Part shown: piece by piece, positions 1 to 9,612 of the stretch
How positions within the stretch are numbered: the stretch's first letter is position 1
Layout of the letters: each line of letters starts with the position of its first letter
Source of the DNA: Saccoglossus kowalevskii
Taxonomy: Eukaryota; Hemichordata; Enteropneusta; Harrimaniidae
NCBI RefSeq assembly: GCF_000003605.2
Contig: NW_003155237.1
Coordinates: forward strand, 108,787-172,786
Direction: 5' to 3'
Length of the DNA stretch: 64,000 nucleotides
The notes under the pieces: generated by a model
The model's input: only the letters and a program-made list of their open reading frames with translations
The model's database searches: none
Told to the model about the DNA's origin: nothing
Position numbers and translations under genes: made by a program

Positions 1-472
1 CACGGCACCTTTAGTTTACATCGATATTACAATACAGCACAAATGCAGACCATTACACGGCACCCCAGTTTACATCAATATTACAATACAGCACCAATGC
101 AGACCATTACACGGCATCTTTAGTTTACATCAATATTACAATACAGCACAAATGCAGACCATTACACGGAACCCCAGTTTACATCAATATTACAACACAG
201 CACCAATGCAGACCATTACACGGCACCTTTAGTTCACATCGATATTACAATACAGCACCAATGCAGACCATTACACGGCACCCTAGTTCACATCAATATT
301 ACAACACAGCACCAATGCAGACCATTACACGGCACCTTTAGTTCACATCGATATTACAACACAGCACCAATGCAGACCATTACACGGCACCTTTAGTTCA
401 CATCGATATTACAATACAGCACCAATGCAGACCATTACACGGCACCCAGTTCACATCATTATTACAGTGCAC
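1..472. repeat. 54/55-bp minisatellite upstream of cyclase exon
   Basis: Tandem units start at 1, 56, 110, 165, 219, 274, 328, 383 and 438 (the last is partial), each opening with CACGG. Lengths alternate 55, 54, 55, 54, 55, 54, 55, 55; the 54-bp units carry a ..CCC(C/T)AGTT variant where the 55-bp units carry CCTTTAGTT. The higher-order period is therefore about 109 bp. The array enters from outside the window and ends about 60 bp before the exon at 533. Confidence 0.95.
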
Positions 473-532
473 TATGATATCTGTGGAGTAACCGACATTT
501 ATTCGTATAAAGTGCATATGACATTGTTTCAG

Positions 533-679
533 TTCCTGGATTACCTACCAATGATGACAGTAACCGTCCTGTTGCTGAAATGGCCACTGCTGCACTGGAT
601 CTGCTGTATCACATCAATTTCTTGGAAATTCCCCATAAACCCAGAACCAAGATCAAAGTGAGAATTGGAATGCACACAG
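533..679 (+). CDS. Guanylate cyclase exon (catalytic domain)
   Basis: The acceptor is TTTCAG before 533 and the donor ACAG|GTATGT is at 680. After two bases completing a split codon, the frame reads [20 protein letters not shown], then [20 protein letters not shown] and KVRIGMHT. It aligns by eye with the GLP...NR...E segment and the RIG(L/I)H(T/S)G motif of guanylate cyclases. It exits in phase 1 (final G of HTG split). Confidence 0.88.
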
Positions 680-2396
680 GTATGTTATAATCATGTAAAC
701 ATCCAATTATATATAACATTCTGCTATCGAGACAGTATGTGGTCACATTACAAGTATGCTTACACGGTGTAGTACGCCTGTATGTTTAGCACCGTTTAAT
801 AATGGTTTTACCAGCCTGGCATGTAGGCGTGATTGGCGCCCTCTCCAGTTTGGGGCACCGCGGAGGGCGAAACTCACGCGTCCTTGTTAGGTTATGGTTT
901 TACTGGGACTGGTAGTCCTCGATATAAAGTTATACTCACGTTACTATGACAACCGAGAGATGAAAGTATAATGACGTATACATAAAGTAGTACTATAAAT
1001 GACACATTTTAAAGTGTGAATATACACAATTCGCTGATTTTAAAGGAATTTGCTCTTGTTCCGAATAGCATATCTAACTAAGCATTTTCTTTCAACCTAG
1101 GGCCCGTAGTAGCAGGTGTGGTTGGCCTAAAAATGCCACGATATTGTCTGTTTGGAGACACCGTTAATACGGCCTCCAGGATGCAATCACATAGTCTACG
1201 TGAGTATATGTCAGTCTATGTTAGCGGACTACGTGAGCGTTGACATGTCATTCCGTGTAAACGGTTTATGTGAGCGTTAACATATCAATTCGTGTCAACG
1301 CTATACGTGAGCGTTGATATATCAATCCGTGTAAACAGTATACATGTACGTGAGCGTTGACATGTCAGTCCGTCTAAACGGTTTATGTGAGCGTTAACAT
1401 ATCAATTCGTGTCAACGCTATACGTGAGCGTTGATATACCAATCCGTGTAAACAGTATACATGAGCGTTGACATGTCAGTCCGTGTAAACGGTTTATGTG
1501 AGCGTTAACATATCAATTCGTGTCAACGCTATACGTGAGCGTTGATATACCAATCCGTGTAAACAGTATACGTGAGCGTTGACATGTCAGTCCGTGTAAA
1601 CGGTTTATGTGAGCGTTAACATATCAATTCGTGTCAACGCTATACGTGAGCGTTGATATATCAATCCGTGTAAACAGTATACGTGAGCGTTGACATGTCA
1701 GTCCGTGTAAACGGTTTATGTGAGCGTTAACATATCAATTCGTGTCAACGCTATACGTGAGCGTTGATATACCAATCCGTGTAAACAATATACGTGAGCG
1801 TTGACATGTCAGTCCGTGTAAACGGTTTATGCGAGCGTTAACATATCAGTTCGTGTCAACGCTATACGTGGGCGTTAACATAACAATCCGTGTAAACAGT
1901 ATATGTGAGCGTTGACATGTCAGTCCGTGTAAATGGTATTGGAGCCATGCAAAGGTGATTAATTCGACACAATGAAAAGCATCAACTGTGCTGTGTTTTA
2001 TCCGGGTGGTATACTATATAACTAACATGTAACATTTTATAAATACTGCAGCAAGCCGTGTTCATATTAGCTTCGAGTGTCGTCTAGCCTTATTGGAATA
2101 CGGTGGTTACACAATGTTTGACAGGGGCGATATTGAGATAAAGGTACGTAGGAAATTTGTATTCACAGATATTGAAGGAGTATAATATTGCGCAGTAGTA
2201 TTATATTATTATATATCGATATATTATTTTTGAGACCTATATTAATACGTATTTTTATCTATTCATTGCACAGGGCAAGGGGATCATGAATACATTTTGG
2301 TTGACTGGAAAAGAGAATTTCAACATACATTACACTCCTAATATACATGACACGAGTAACAAAACGCCTCTATGGCGTCGTAAATACGACATTTAG
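533..2396 (+). CDS. Membrane/receptor-type guanylate cyclase, 3' end (four terminal exons, partial)
   Basis: Joined exons 533-679, 1101-1199, 2052-2143 and 2274-2396 encode the C-terminal part of a class III guanylate cyclase catalytic domain, which makes cGMP from GTP. Visible family motifs are [20 protein letters not shown], then [14 protein letters not shown], and [15 protein letters not shown] near the end. [19 protein letters not shown] is typical of the membrane-receptor class; [15 protein letters not shown] has a slight soluble-cyclase flavour. About 38 residues follow the KGKG motif start before TAG at 2394-2396, so the tail is short. Splice phases are consistent: phase 1 after exons 1 and 2, phase 0 after exon 3. 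The receptor, kinase-homology and N-terminal catalytic exons lie upstream of the window. All flanking non-coding DNA in the gene is invaded by minisatellites. Class is confident; the exact paralogue is not. Confidence 0.9.
680..1100 (+). other. Cyclase intron, unique sequence
   Basis: This intron runs between the cyclase exons at 533 and 1101, with canonical GTATGT donor and AG acceptor. A more GC-rich patch lies near 805-890. I see no coding frame or repeat in it. Confidence 0.7.
1101..1199 (+). CDS. Guanylate cyclase exon (catalytic core)
   Basis: The acceptor is CAACCTAG and the donor ..CTAC|GTGAGT begins at 1200. It encodes [20 protein letters not shown] followed by [13 protein letters not shown], the most diagnostic stretch of the family, including the FGDTVN..SRM core that contributes to nucleotide binding. 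Phase 1 in and phase 1 out. The donor is the point from which the adjacent 37-bp minisatellite begins. Confidence 0.93.
1200..1938. repeat. 37-bp minisatellite with ABC higher-order structure, in cyclase intron
   Basis: Nineteen monomers of about 37 bp follow a shorter, diverged first unit at the exon-intron junction. Each monomer begins TAY|GTGAGCGTT. Three monomer types occur in strict order ABC repeated six times plus a final A: A contains GACATGTCAGTCCGTG, B contains AACATATCAATTCGTG, C contains GATATACCAATCCGTG. The 111-bp trimer is the homogenised unit. Sixteen of the nineteen monomers keep GTGAGC, a fair 5' splice-site match. Confidence 0.95.
2052..2143 (+). CDS. Guanylate cyclase exon
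   Basis: The acceptor is ACTGCAG and the donor AAG|GTACGT is at 2144. It encodes [20 protein letters not shown] then [10 protein letters not shown], matching the segment between the catalytic core and the KGKG motif in cyclases. Phase 1 entry (CCA codon split) and phase 0 exit. Confidence 0.85.
2274..2396 (+). CDS. Guanylate cyclase last coding exon
   Basis: The acceptor is TTGCACAG. It encodes [20 protein letters not shown], then [20 protein letters not shown] and TAG. The GKG...T(F/Y)WL(T/L)G motif closes the cyclase domain. The stop codon lies inside the motif ATTTAGAGACAC, which is also the start of every unit of the 39-bp minisatellite that follows. Confidence 0.87.
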   Translation, partial: GKGIMNTFWLTGKENFNIHYTPNIHDTSNKTPLWRRKYDI

Positions 2397-4548
2397 AGAC
2401 ACGTTTTTATGTGATTTTGGTGAATTTAGGGACACAGCCTTGTGTGATTTGGTGAATATATCATTTAGAAATACGTCTCGTTGTAATTCGGTTTATATAA
2501 CATTCAGAGATATGTCCCATAGTGATTTCATAAATATAACATTTAGAGATACTCCCTTATGTCATTCTGTATTTATACCATTTAAGAATACATCCCGTTG
2601 TAATTCGGTTTATATAACATTCAGAGAAACGTCCCATTATGATTTCATAAATATAACATTTAGATACACTCCCTTATGTCATTTTGTGATTATACCATTT
2701 AGGAATACATTCCGTTGTAATTTGATAAATATAACATTCAGAGATACTTCCCATTATGATTTCATAAATATAACATTTAGAGACACTCCCTTATGTCATT
2801 CTGTATTTATACCATTTAGGAATACATCCCGTTGTAATTTCATAAATATAACATTTAGAGACACCCCCTTAAGTTATTCTGTAATTATAACATTTAGGAA
2901 TACATCCCGTTGTAATTTGATAAATATAACATTTAGAGACACCCCCTTATGTTATTCTGTAATTATACCATTTAGGAATACATCCCGTTGTAATTCGGTG
3001 AATATAGCATTTAGAGACACTTTCTTATGTCATTCTGTGATTATACCATTTAAGAATACATCCCGTTGTAATTTGATAAATATAACATTTAGAGACACCC
3101 CCTTATGTCATTCTGTAGTTATACCATTTAGGAATACATCCCGTTGTAATTTGATAAATATAGCATTTAGAGACACCCCCTTAAGTTATTCTGTAATTAT
3201 AACATTTAGGAATACATCCCGTTGTAATTTGATACATATAACATTTAGAGACACCCCCATATGTCATTCAGTGATTATACCATTTAGGAATGCATCCCGT
3301 TGTAATTTGATAAATATAACATTTAGAGACACTTCCTTATGTCATTCAGTGGTTATACCATTTAGGAATACATCCCGTTGTAATTCGGTGAATATAGCAT
3401 TTAGAGACACTTCCTTATGTCATTCTGTGATTATACCATTTAAGAATACATCCCGTTGTAATTTGATAAATATAACATTTAGAGACACCACCTTATGTCA
3501 TTCTGTAATTATACCATTTAAGAATACATCCCGTTGTAATTCGGTTTATATAACATTCAGAGAAACGTCCCATTATGATTTCATAAATATAACATTTAGA
3601 GACACTGCCTTATGGCATTCTGTATTTATATCATTTAGGAATACATCCCGTTATATTTTGATAAATATAACTTTTAGAGGCACCCCCTTGTGTCATTCTG
3701 TATTTATACCATTTAGGAATACATCCCGTTGTAATTTCATAAATATAATATTTAGAGACACCCCCTTATGTCATTCTGTGATTATACCATTTATGAATAC
3801 ATCCCGTTGTAATTTCATAAATATAACATTTAGAGACACCCCCTTAAGTCATTCTGTAATTATACCATTTAGGAATACATCCCGTTGTAATTTGATAAAT
3901 ATAACATTTAGAGACACCCCCTTATGTCATTCAGTGATTATACCATTTAGGAATACATCCCGTTGTAATTTGATAAATATAACATTTAGAGACACTTCCT
4001 TATGTCATTCTGTGATTATACCATTTAGGAATACATCCCGTTGTAATTTGATAAATATAGCATTTAGAGACACTTCCTTATGTCATTCTGTGATTATACC
4101 ATTTAGGAATACATCCCGTTGTAATTTGATAAATATAGCATTTAGAGACACTTCTATATGTCATTCTGTGATTATACCATTTAGGAATACATCCCGTTGT
4201 AATTTGATAAATATAACATTCAGAGAAACGTCCCATTGTGATTTTATTAATATAACATTTAGAGACACTTCCTTATGTCATTCTGTGATTATACCATTTA
4301 GGAATACATCCCGTTGTAATTTGATAAATATAACATTTAGAGACACCCTCTTATGTTATTCTGTAATTATACCATTTAGGAATACATCCCGTTGTAATTT
4401 CATAAATATAACATTTAGAGACACTTCCTTATGTCATTCAGTGATTATACCATTTAGGAATACATCCCGTTGTAATTTCATAAATATAACATTTAGAGAC
4501 ACCCCCTTATGTGATTTTGGTAAATATAACAGAAATACGGATTTTTAA
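2347..4548 (+). other. 733-codon open frame inside the 39-bp minisatellite (coding status doubtful)
   Basis: From ATG 2347 to TAA 4546-4548 one frame runs without a stop. After a 14-residue lead it is 13-residue repeats of two kinds, consensus FRDTPLCHSVIIP and FRNTSRCNLINIT. It resembles no family I know and has no signal peptide. It overlaps the end of the cyclase in another frame; that frame has a TGA at 2302-2304, so the cyclase cannot read into it unless an acceptor lies after 2304. The simplest view is a 3' UTR minisatellite whose unit happens to lack stops. Expression as a repeat protein is possible but unsupported. Confidence 0.3.
2389..4545. repeat. 39-bp (78-bp dimer) minisatellite in the cyclase 3' UTR
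   Basis: About 55 tandem units of 39 bp begin at the cyclase stop codon. Two main monomers alternate: one starts TTTAGAGACAC and one TTTAGGAATACATCCCGTTG, giving a 78-bp dimer. A third, rarer type starts TTCAGAGAAACGTCCCAT (near 2620, 3555 and 4220). Because 39 is a multiple of three and no indel breaks phase, one frame stays open across the whole array. Confidence 0.95.
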
Positions 4549-4610
4549 CAGGAAAATTTCTTTATATTATTTATGTTTTATTGCTGTTATTGTGATATTA
4601 AATGTTTGGA

Positions 4611-4627
4611 AATAAATCACCAATAAA
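4611..4627 (+). terminator. Probable polyadenylation signals of the cyclase gene
   Basis: Two AATAAA hexamers at 4611-4616 and 4622-4627 lie just after the end of the 39-bp array. They are the first such signals downstream of the cyclase stop on the sense strand, which would place the whole array in the 3' UTR. Confidence 0.55.
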
Positions 4628-4639
4628 ATAGCCTTTCAT

Positions 4640-5328
4640 TTGTAATACAGTACATGGCAAAGGAGACATCGTTGTACGTTTGCCGCGGAGTCACAATCAG
4701 AAGGTCACTGTGTCGAATTTGGTTGGTACAATGTTCTATTCAAGATGAAGGTACTATTCTTCTTTTATGAGTCTCAGCCAGTGGAATAGATACCTGGCAG
4801 GATAGAAGTTCAAATGAATTAGATTAGTCTTAAGTATGCTGTATACTTGCTAGGAAGCTGATGGTTGTTTACGGAAGGATTTAATTACCATCAGAGGTCA
4901 TCTATAAAGCACACATGAACGGCACGCTAGATATATAGCGACAAATACATCTATTACAAGGAAACTAATGAGCAGATGGGCATAAAATTTGAATATTACG
5001 TAACCACAACCACTTACTACTGCAGAGGGGAAATATTGGGTTAATTTTAGCGGATTTGGTGTTGCAGGGATATTCACTAGATTAATACATTCATTGGTTT
5101 CTGTTCTATTTTATTGTTAAATTTGAATATTGACTGGGTTTCACCTCAGCTTTTGCAGCTATCAGTAAAATAGTGGAAAATAAAACCCAGCGAATTAAGC
5201 CCTATGTAGTACGGTATATCTTTACACAGTTACATTTGAAGAAATAAATGACACTGAAACAATGGCTTTTTTTCGGTGACTGCCCATTGAAGGATTTATG
5301 GCGTAACAGCAGTTAGTGTATATTTTCT
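4640..5328. other. Intergenic spacer with a degenerate MITE
   Basis: No convincing gene. Around 5035-5215 the sequence carries diverged pieces of the second MITE family (fragments such as TTTTAGCGGATTT, and AAAACCCAGCGAATTAA on the right side), in the same arrangement as the better copy at 36422-36632. Confidence 0.4.
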
Positions 5329-5583
5329 CTAATATGGTATACTTTTAAATACTGGCTTTAGTAGCTTTGCATCGTCCATTGGTCGAGAATGGGGAGTGAT
5401 CATATGCCCCAGAAATTCTGTTAGGTCATCTTCTTGGTCAACACCAAAGTTTTCAGCGAATTGAGCAGGTTTGCAGATTTGTTGTTCCAATATTCCGTTA
5501 AATAAAATTGTTTGGCTCTTACTGGCGGAGTCAGGATTTTTGTTATATCCGTACGATTTTAAAGTTAAAAAAGATTCTCTCAT
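5329..5583 (-). CDS. Unrecognised minus-strand open frame, 84 codons
   Basis: An ATG-started frame with mixed composition, reading ..SYGYNKNPDSASKSQTILFN.. then ..FAENFGVDQEDDLTEFLGH.. . I recognise no family. A second, shorter minus-strand peptide (MSLLHDDNEYVVGYFTGILT, then KHN and a stop) lies immediately upstream near 5605-5670 in another frame. The pair could be remnants of a broken gene or transposon, or a chance opening in an otherwise stop-rich region. Confidence 0.25.
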   Translation of the reverse strand: MRESFLTLKSYGYNKNPDSASKSQTILFNGILEQQICKPAQFAENFGVDQEDDLTEFLGHMITPHSRPMDDAKLLKPVFKSIPY

Positions 5584-5839
5584 CCATATGAGTGTTAATT
5601 ATGTTTTGTTAAGATTCCAGTGAAATATCCAACGACATATTCATTGTCGTCATGTAATAAACTCATTTGTAAAAAAAAAAATAAGAAACACACACACAAG
5701 TATACATTGAAAAGTTTCCAGGTTATAGTCACGCTCCCTTCATGGCGAAGTTGACTGTGCGGTTTGACTGTTCCGGCCTTCTGACCGAAAACTGCGCCAC
5801 CAGACAGGGGGAGTATGAAATTCCCTTGCACTGAATACT

Positions 5840-8340
5840 GTAAAAACTCGTAATAATAAAAGTATTCCCTAGGATACTAATAGAAACCGCGGTTTTAATG
5901 TTTGAGAATTAACAGAATATGTTTGATCCATAGAAATAATGAAATATGTTATTGCTTTTTAATAAACAAATTCGAAGCATTCAAATCTCTCGACATGTAC
6001 GAGGACAAAAAGCAAAACAAAATGTGTATAAAAAATACTCAGGTTAGATAGGTGGCGCTGCTGAGGAAAATAACATTGTCGCCCTCTACGGCGGGTTTCG
6101 ATGCCAAATGGATTATAATGTCTTGTTTCAATCTCCGACCGGATTCAATCCCAAATGAAATGAGGAGCTGTTTGCGTAATGGGTCCTCTGATTGAATACA
6201 AAAAATGAAAGTTGTCATTAATTATTAATGCCTCTCTTATTAAAGTGCATACTGAATCCGGTTCAGTTTTGGTTTCAACCAATTTACTTTTCACACGTAA
6301 TGATGTAAACAATTGAAATATTGTTTATCCATTCTTACAATAACATAATATTTCAATTCAGTCATATCCTACCCACGTTTCATGGTTATCTATCTCATAC
6401 CATTTACTGTGTGTCTGCATGTCTCTGAAATAGTTATTTGTATTTTGTCAAATATTTTCGATGTCAATTAGCTGAACTCGCGCTCTGTGATACAGGACAT
6501 GTATCGCTCGGTTGTCCAAGAGGTTCCGTTAATTGGACTTATTGCCTGTTGGAACAGTGACGACAAAAAGTGACTAGTTAATGATGTACAGTGGTCTGAC
6601 TGATGCCCATCAAGTGTACAACATCTTCTGTTTAGTTGTTGTTACAGATATGCAGACTGGATTGTTTTCATTATGTATAGATTGTGTTAGAGTGACGGTG
6701 TGTAGATGTTTATCTGTATTTTAAATTCCCAGAAACATGTTCTCAATTATACATTATCAATTAAACGTCAGTACTCCTTCTTCTCAAATAAAGATTTGTA
6801 AGTTGAAAGCATTGGTGATTAAAGTATTCTTCCATTCTTTTTGTACGCCAATGTTCTGATATCTTGCCCTCCCCCCATTGGTTTAGCTATACCATATGAA
6901 AACATTGATCGTAACATGCCATACTCAGCATAATCTGTCTGACGTCACGTACATTTTATAGCGCCGAGTTATGCATGTAGATCGAGAACCACAGAGTAGA
7001 CTTTCAGAATTGGTCGGAATGTAAACTAGAGCCACAACTTTGCTTTACAAGTCATTGTCTATTTTTAAAAGTTCGTGCAAGAAAATCAGTGTTGTTTTTA
7101 CGATTTTGTCAGAAAATGTAATTTAAATAAAGTGTAATATACAATTCTTTTAGTTTATAGTCATGTATCTATTTTGGTCTTGTTATGACATGTAATAATT
7201 TTCTTACATTTGGTGCATTTTTACCTGTGAAGTGATTGAGTTTAAATAAAGATTAAATCAAATCTAAGTGATGAGTCATATCGGCCATTATAATTGCCAA
7301 ATTCGCTAGCCAATGTTCATTTATTCGGCCGTTGCCCAACCATTATATAGAGACGGCCATGGATGCCCGGCTTCGGCAAAACCGTGCAAATCCCTTTTCC
7401 CGAAATGAAAACAAATAACTTTGTAATTTATATGAAGCAATGTCAACAAATATAAAGTCGTTATTTTTTAATATACTAATCATTTCTAAGCATTCTTGAA
7501 AATAAGCACCCAAGAACATATTTCTTGTGAGTTCGTATGAGAAGACATTGTCAAGTGTTTCATTCTCATTTTTGACAAAATATACGGAACTCAGACACTT
7601 CTATTTCCGTTCTTTTATAACTATAATTGGTTACAACGGATTAAGCGAATTTAAGAAAATTCTTCCATTTTCGTGTCAAACGCCACCTTGAATGGTAAAC
7701 AACTGTGGTTTCCAGTCTTTCGCGAAAAAAGCTGAACTACATGGAGTATTGCACTGTTCTCGGAGTAATGGTGCCCGTATGTTTTATCACCTTGAAATGA
7801 AAATATATTAGTATGTGGTTTTGCAGTTCTTTGTCAAAATGATAAACTGTCTATCTGACCACAGGCACTCGTAATGTGGTATGAGGTTGTTGTAATAATT
7901 GAATGAGATAATACCCATCCCTGTCATAAAAAACAATTATATATGTGGGTGCGTATAATCTCGGTCATTTCAAAACTATTTATATCGCAAACATATTAAA
8001 AAGTTGACGAGCGCCTCGGCTGAGTGTTCTTTTGGTCCATTTATATCATTTCATTTAAAAATAAAATAAAATATTTTAATATTTTAAATATGCTTTAAAA
8101 GACATAGTCCATTTTTTCGATCAATGTTATGATAAGCAGACTCCTAAACTCGGTGTTTATTAAAATACTTGGGTTTGTACATGTGTTGCATATACTAATA
8201 ATTGTCTGTAGTATTTTTGTCGTTCACTAATTTTGAATTCTTTTTAAATCAATTTTTACATTTCATGTACTTTTATTATTTACTTTATTAATCTGAAAAC
8301 CTAAAAGGAAATGTTAACTCTTTCTTTACGGTATTAATAA
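5840..8340. other. Intergenic AT-rich spacer
   Basis: I see no supported gene here. AATAAA motifs occur near 6786 and 7124, and a palindromic TGACGTCA (CRE-type) at 6940-6947. These are isolated motifs and may be chance. Confidence 0.5.
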
Positions 8341-8345
8341 AGCAT

Positions 8346-8393
8346 TATTCTATTCTATTCTATTCTATTCTATTCTATTCTATTCTATTCTAT
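8346..8393. repeat. (TATTC)n microsatellite
   Basis: About nine or ten uninterrupted ATTCT units. Confidence 0.97.
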
Positions 8394-8448
8394 ACCGTTG
8401 TGGTACTGATTAGGAATCATTCTTCTGGCGTGCATAAATTAGCATAAT

Positions 8449-8461
8449 AGGTCAAGGGTCA
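8449..8461 (+). promoter_or_regulatory. DR1-type nuclear receptor half-site pair
   Basis: AGGTCA-A-GGGTCA is a direct repeat with one-base spacing, the arrangement bound by HNF4, COUP-TF and RXR-type receptors. It lies about 1.07 kb upstream of the canonical nesprin start codon. A single match of this length can occur by chance, so function is only a suggestion. Confidence 0.25.
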
Positions 8462-8620
8462 AAAGCGAGAAGCAGCTGCATTACACACATACTCACAGGA
8501 GACGACGTCGCGTATGTACGACGAGAATGTTGTTTCCGTTAAAAAAATAGTGTATAGGACTGAACGAAAGCGCAAGGTTAGTGATCATCTGTTATGCAGT
8601 TAGATCGGTATTCGGCTTAC

Positions 8621-8821
8621 CATAGATGGAGCTTGACTGATACAAATATTTGTGCTATTGTTTTCGTTTGGTAACCGCCAATGACGGATGTTAGGGACAT
8701 CAGTTGACACCCATTGTGTTTCTGGCGGTGTCATTGTCATAGTTGATTGCATAAGTCGCTTATGGACGTTTATTTTGGTCCCAGTGAAGACATCAATGTT
8801 GTTTATTTGCACTTGGTGAAT
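8621..8821 (-). CDS. Candidate internal exon of an unrecognised minus-strand gene
   Basis: On the minus strand an acceptor-like GTGTATTTAG precedes 8821 and a good donor ATG|GTAAGC follows 8621. Between them 67 codons are open, reading IHQVQINNIDVFTGTKINVH .. then ..TPPETQWVSTDVPNIRHWRL.. and ..NNSTNICISQAPSM. Composition is protein-like and both ends are in phase 0. I recognise no family and see no partner exons. It could equally be a chance opening; the position between two plus-strand genes neither supports nor excludes it. Confidence 0.3.
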
Positions 8822-8829
8822 CTAAATAC

Positions 8830-9533
8830 ACGTGTCAGTGATACAGTATAGGAGACCGACCATACGCTGAGAACCAGGTTGTAATATTGACCGGGTATAT
8901 TGAGCTGCCATTTATTTTTACGTGGTATGTAACGTAGTAGCACGGTCGATTGTCATATTTACGCTGTCTCCAGTTCACGGTGTTACTTTAGTAACCATGC
9001 ATTGTTGATATTGTATACAACGCGATGTGACGATCAGGAAAATTAGAAATTAAACCATTTTCTGTGATAAATATTTTCTCATTTTATTCCGCGTCGTGCA
9101 CGTTAAGATATCAGTTGCTTTGCGCCAACCTCGAGACAAGGGCGTCATTTCCGTAGATCATGGATCCATGCGTAGATATACAGATGATTACTACTCTTCT
9201 TGTTTGTTTGTGACTTTTAGAGAGCAAATATCTCACACAGTAGCTGAATAAAATCAGCAATAATTATGAGTTTATTGTTGATATCATCTTATATTACAAT
9301 ATTTGTGTCTTTGTTTTTTTTTTCCAGTAAACAATTACTGTTTGTTTATCTTCACCTTTATATACAGTAATGTAGTTGACTAACTTTGGAATACTTTTCG
9401 CTGCTTTGTGAAAACTGTGACAAGTAAAATACAATCTTGGACTACATGCACTTCTTAGTAAGTCTTACCCACTTGCTCTACATGCAAGATAACATCAGTC
9501 TCCGAGACCTACATCAGTGTTAAAGATTTCGAT
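8830..9533 (+). promoter_or_regulatory. Upstream region and probable 5' UTR of the canonical nesprin first exon
   Basis: This stretch precedes the ATG at 9534 and has no long open frame. The 5' UTR and promoter of the canonical nesprin transcript should lie here, but I see no clear TATA box or initiator, so the transcription start cannot be placed. Confidence 0.35.
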
Positions 9534-9612
9534 ATGGCAACTGGAAGACGTTACTTCGAAGCTGCTCCGCAGGCAGAATCCAAAATCGCCAACACAATAC
9601 AAAGGCTTGCTT
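9534..9612 (+). CDS. SYNE1: Nesprin first coding exon, canonical (E1a)
   Basis: ATG 9534 opens 26 codons, MATGRRYFEAAPQAESKIAN then TIQRLA, and ends in phase 1 at the donor GCTT|GTAAGT. Vertebrate nesprin-1 begins MATS..., with ..IANVMQRLQDEQE.. before CH1; here SKIANTIQRLA joined to the 45793 exon gives ..QRLAYEQERVQKKTF. The resemblance identifies this as the orthologous leader exon. Confidence 0.85.

Noticed and set aside
425-661. 78-codon plus-strand frame at the cyclase exon
   Set aside because: It begins in the minisatellite and crosses the exon in the wrong frame; the cyclase frame is different and has a proper acceptor at 532/533.
1200-1938. Regular 37-bp direct repeats as a CRISPR array
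   Set aside because: Units are contiguous with no unique spacers, and the array lies in an intron of an animal gene.
2347-4548. The repeat frame as a fusion to the cyclase C-terminus
   Set aside because: The frame has TGA at 2302-2304 and no cyclase exon enters it in phase; a fusion would need an unseen acceptor after 2304.
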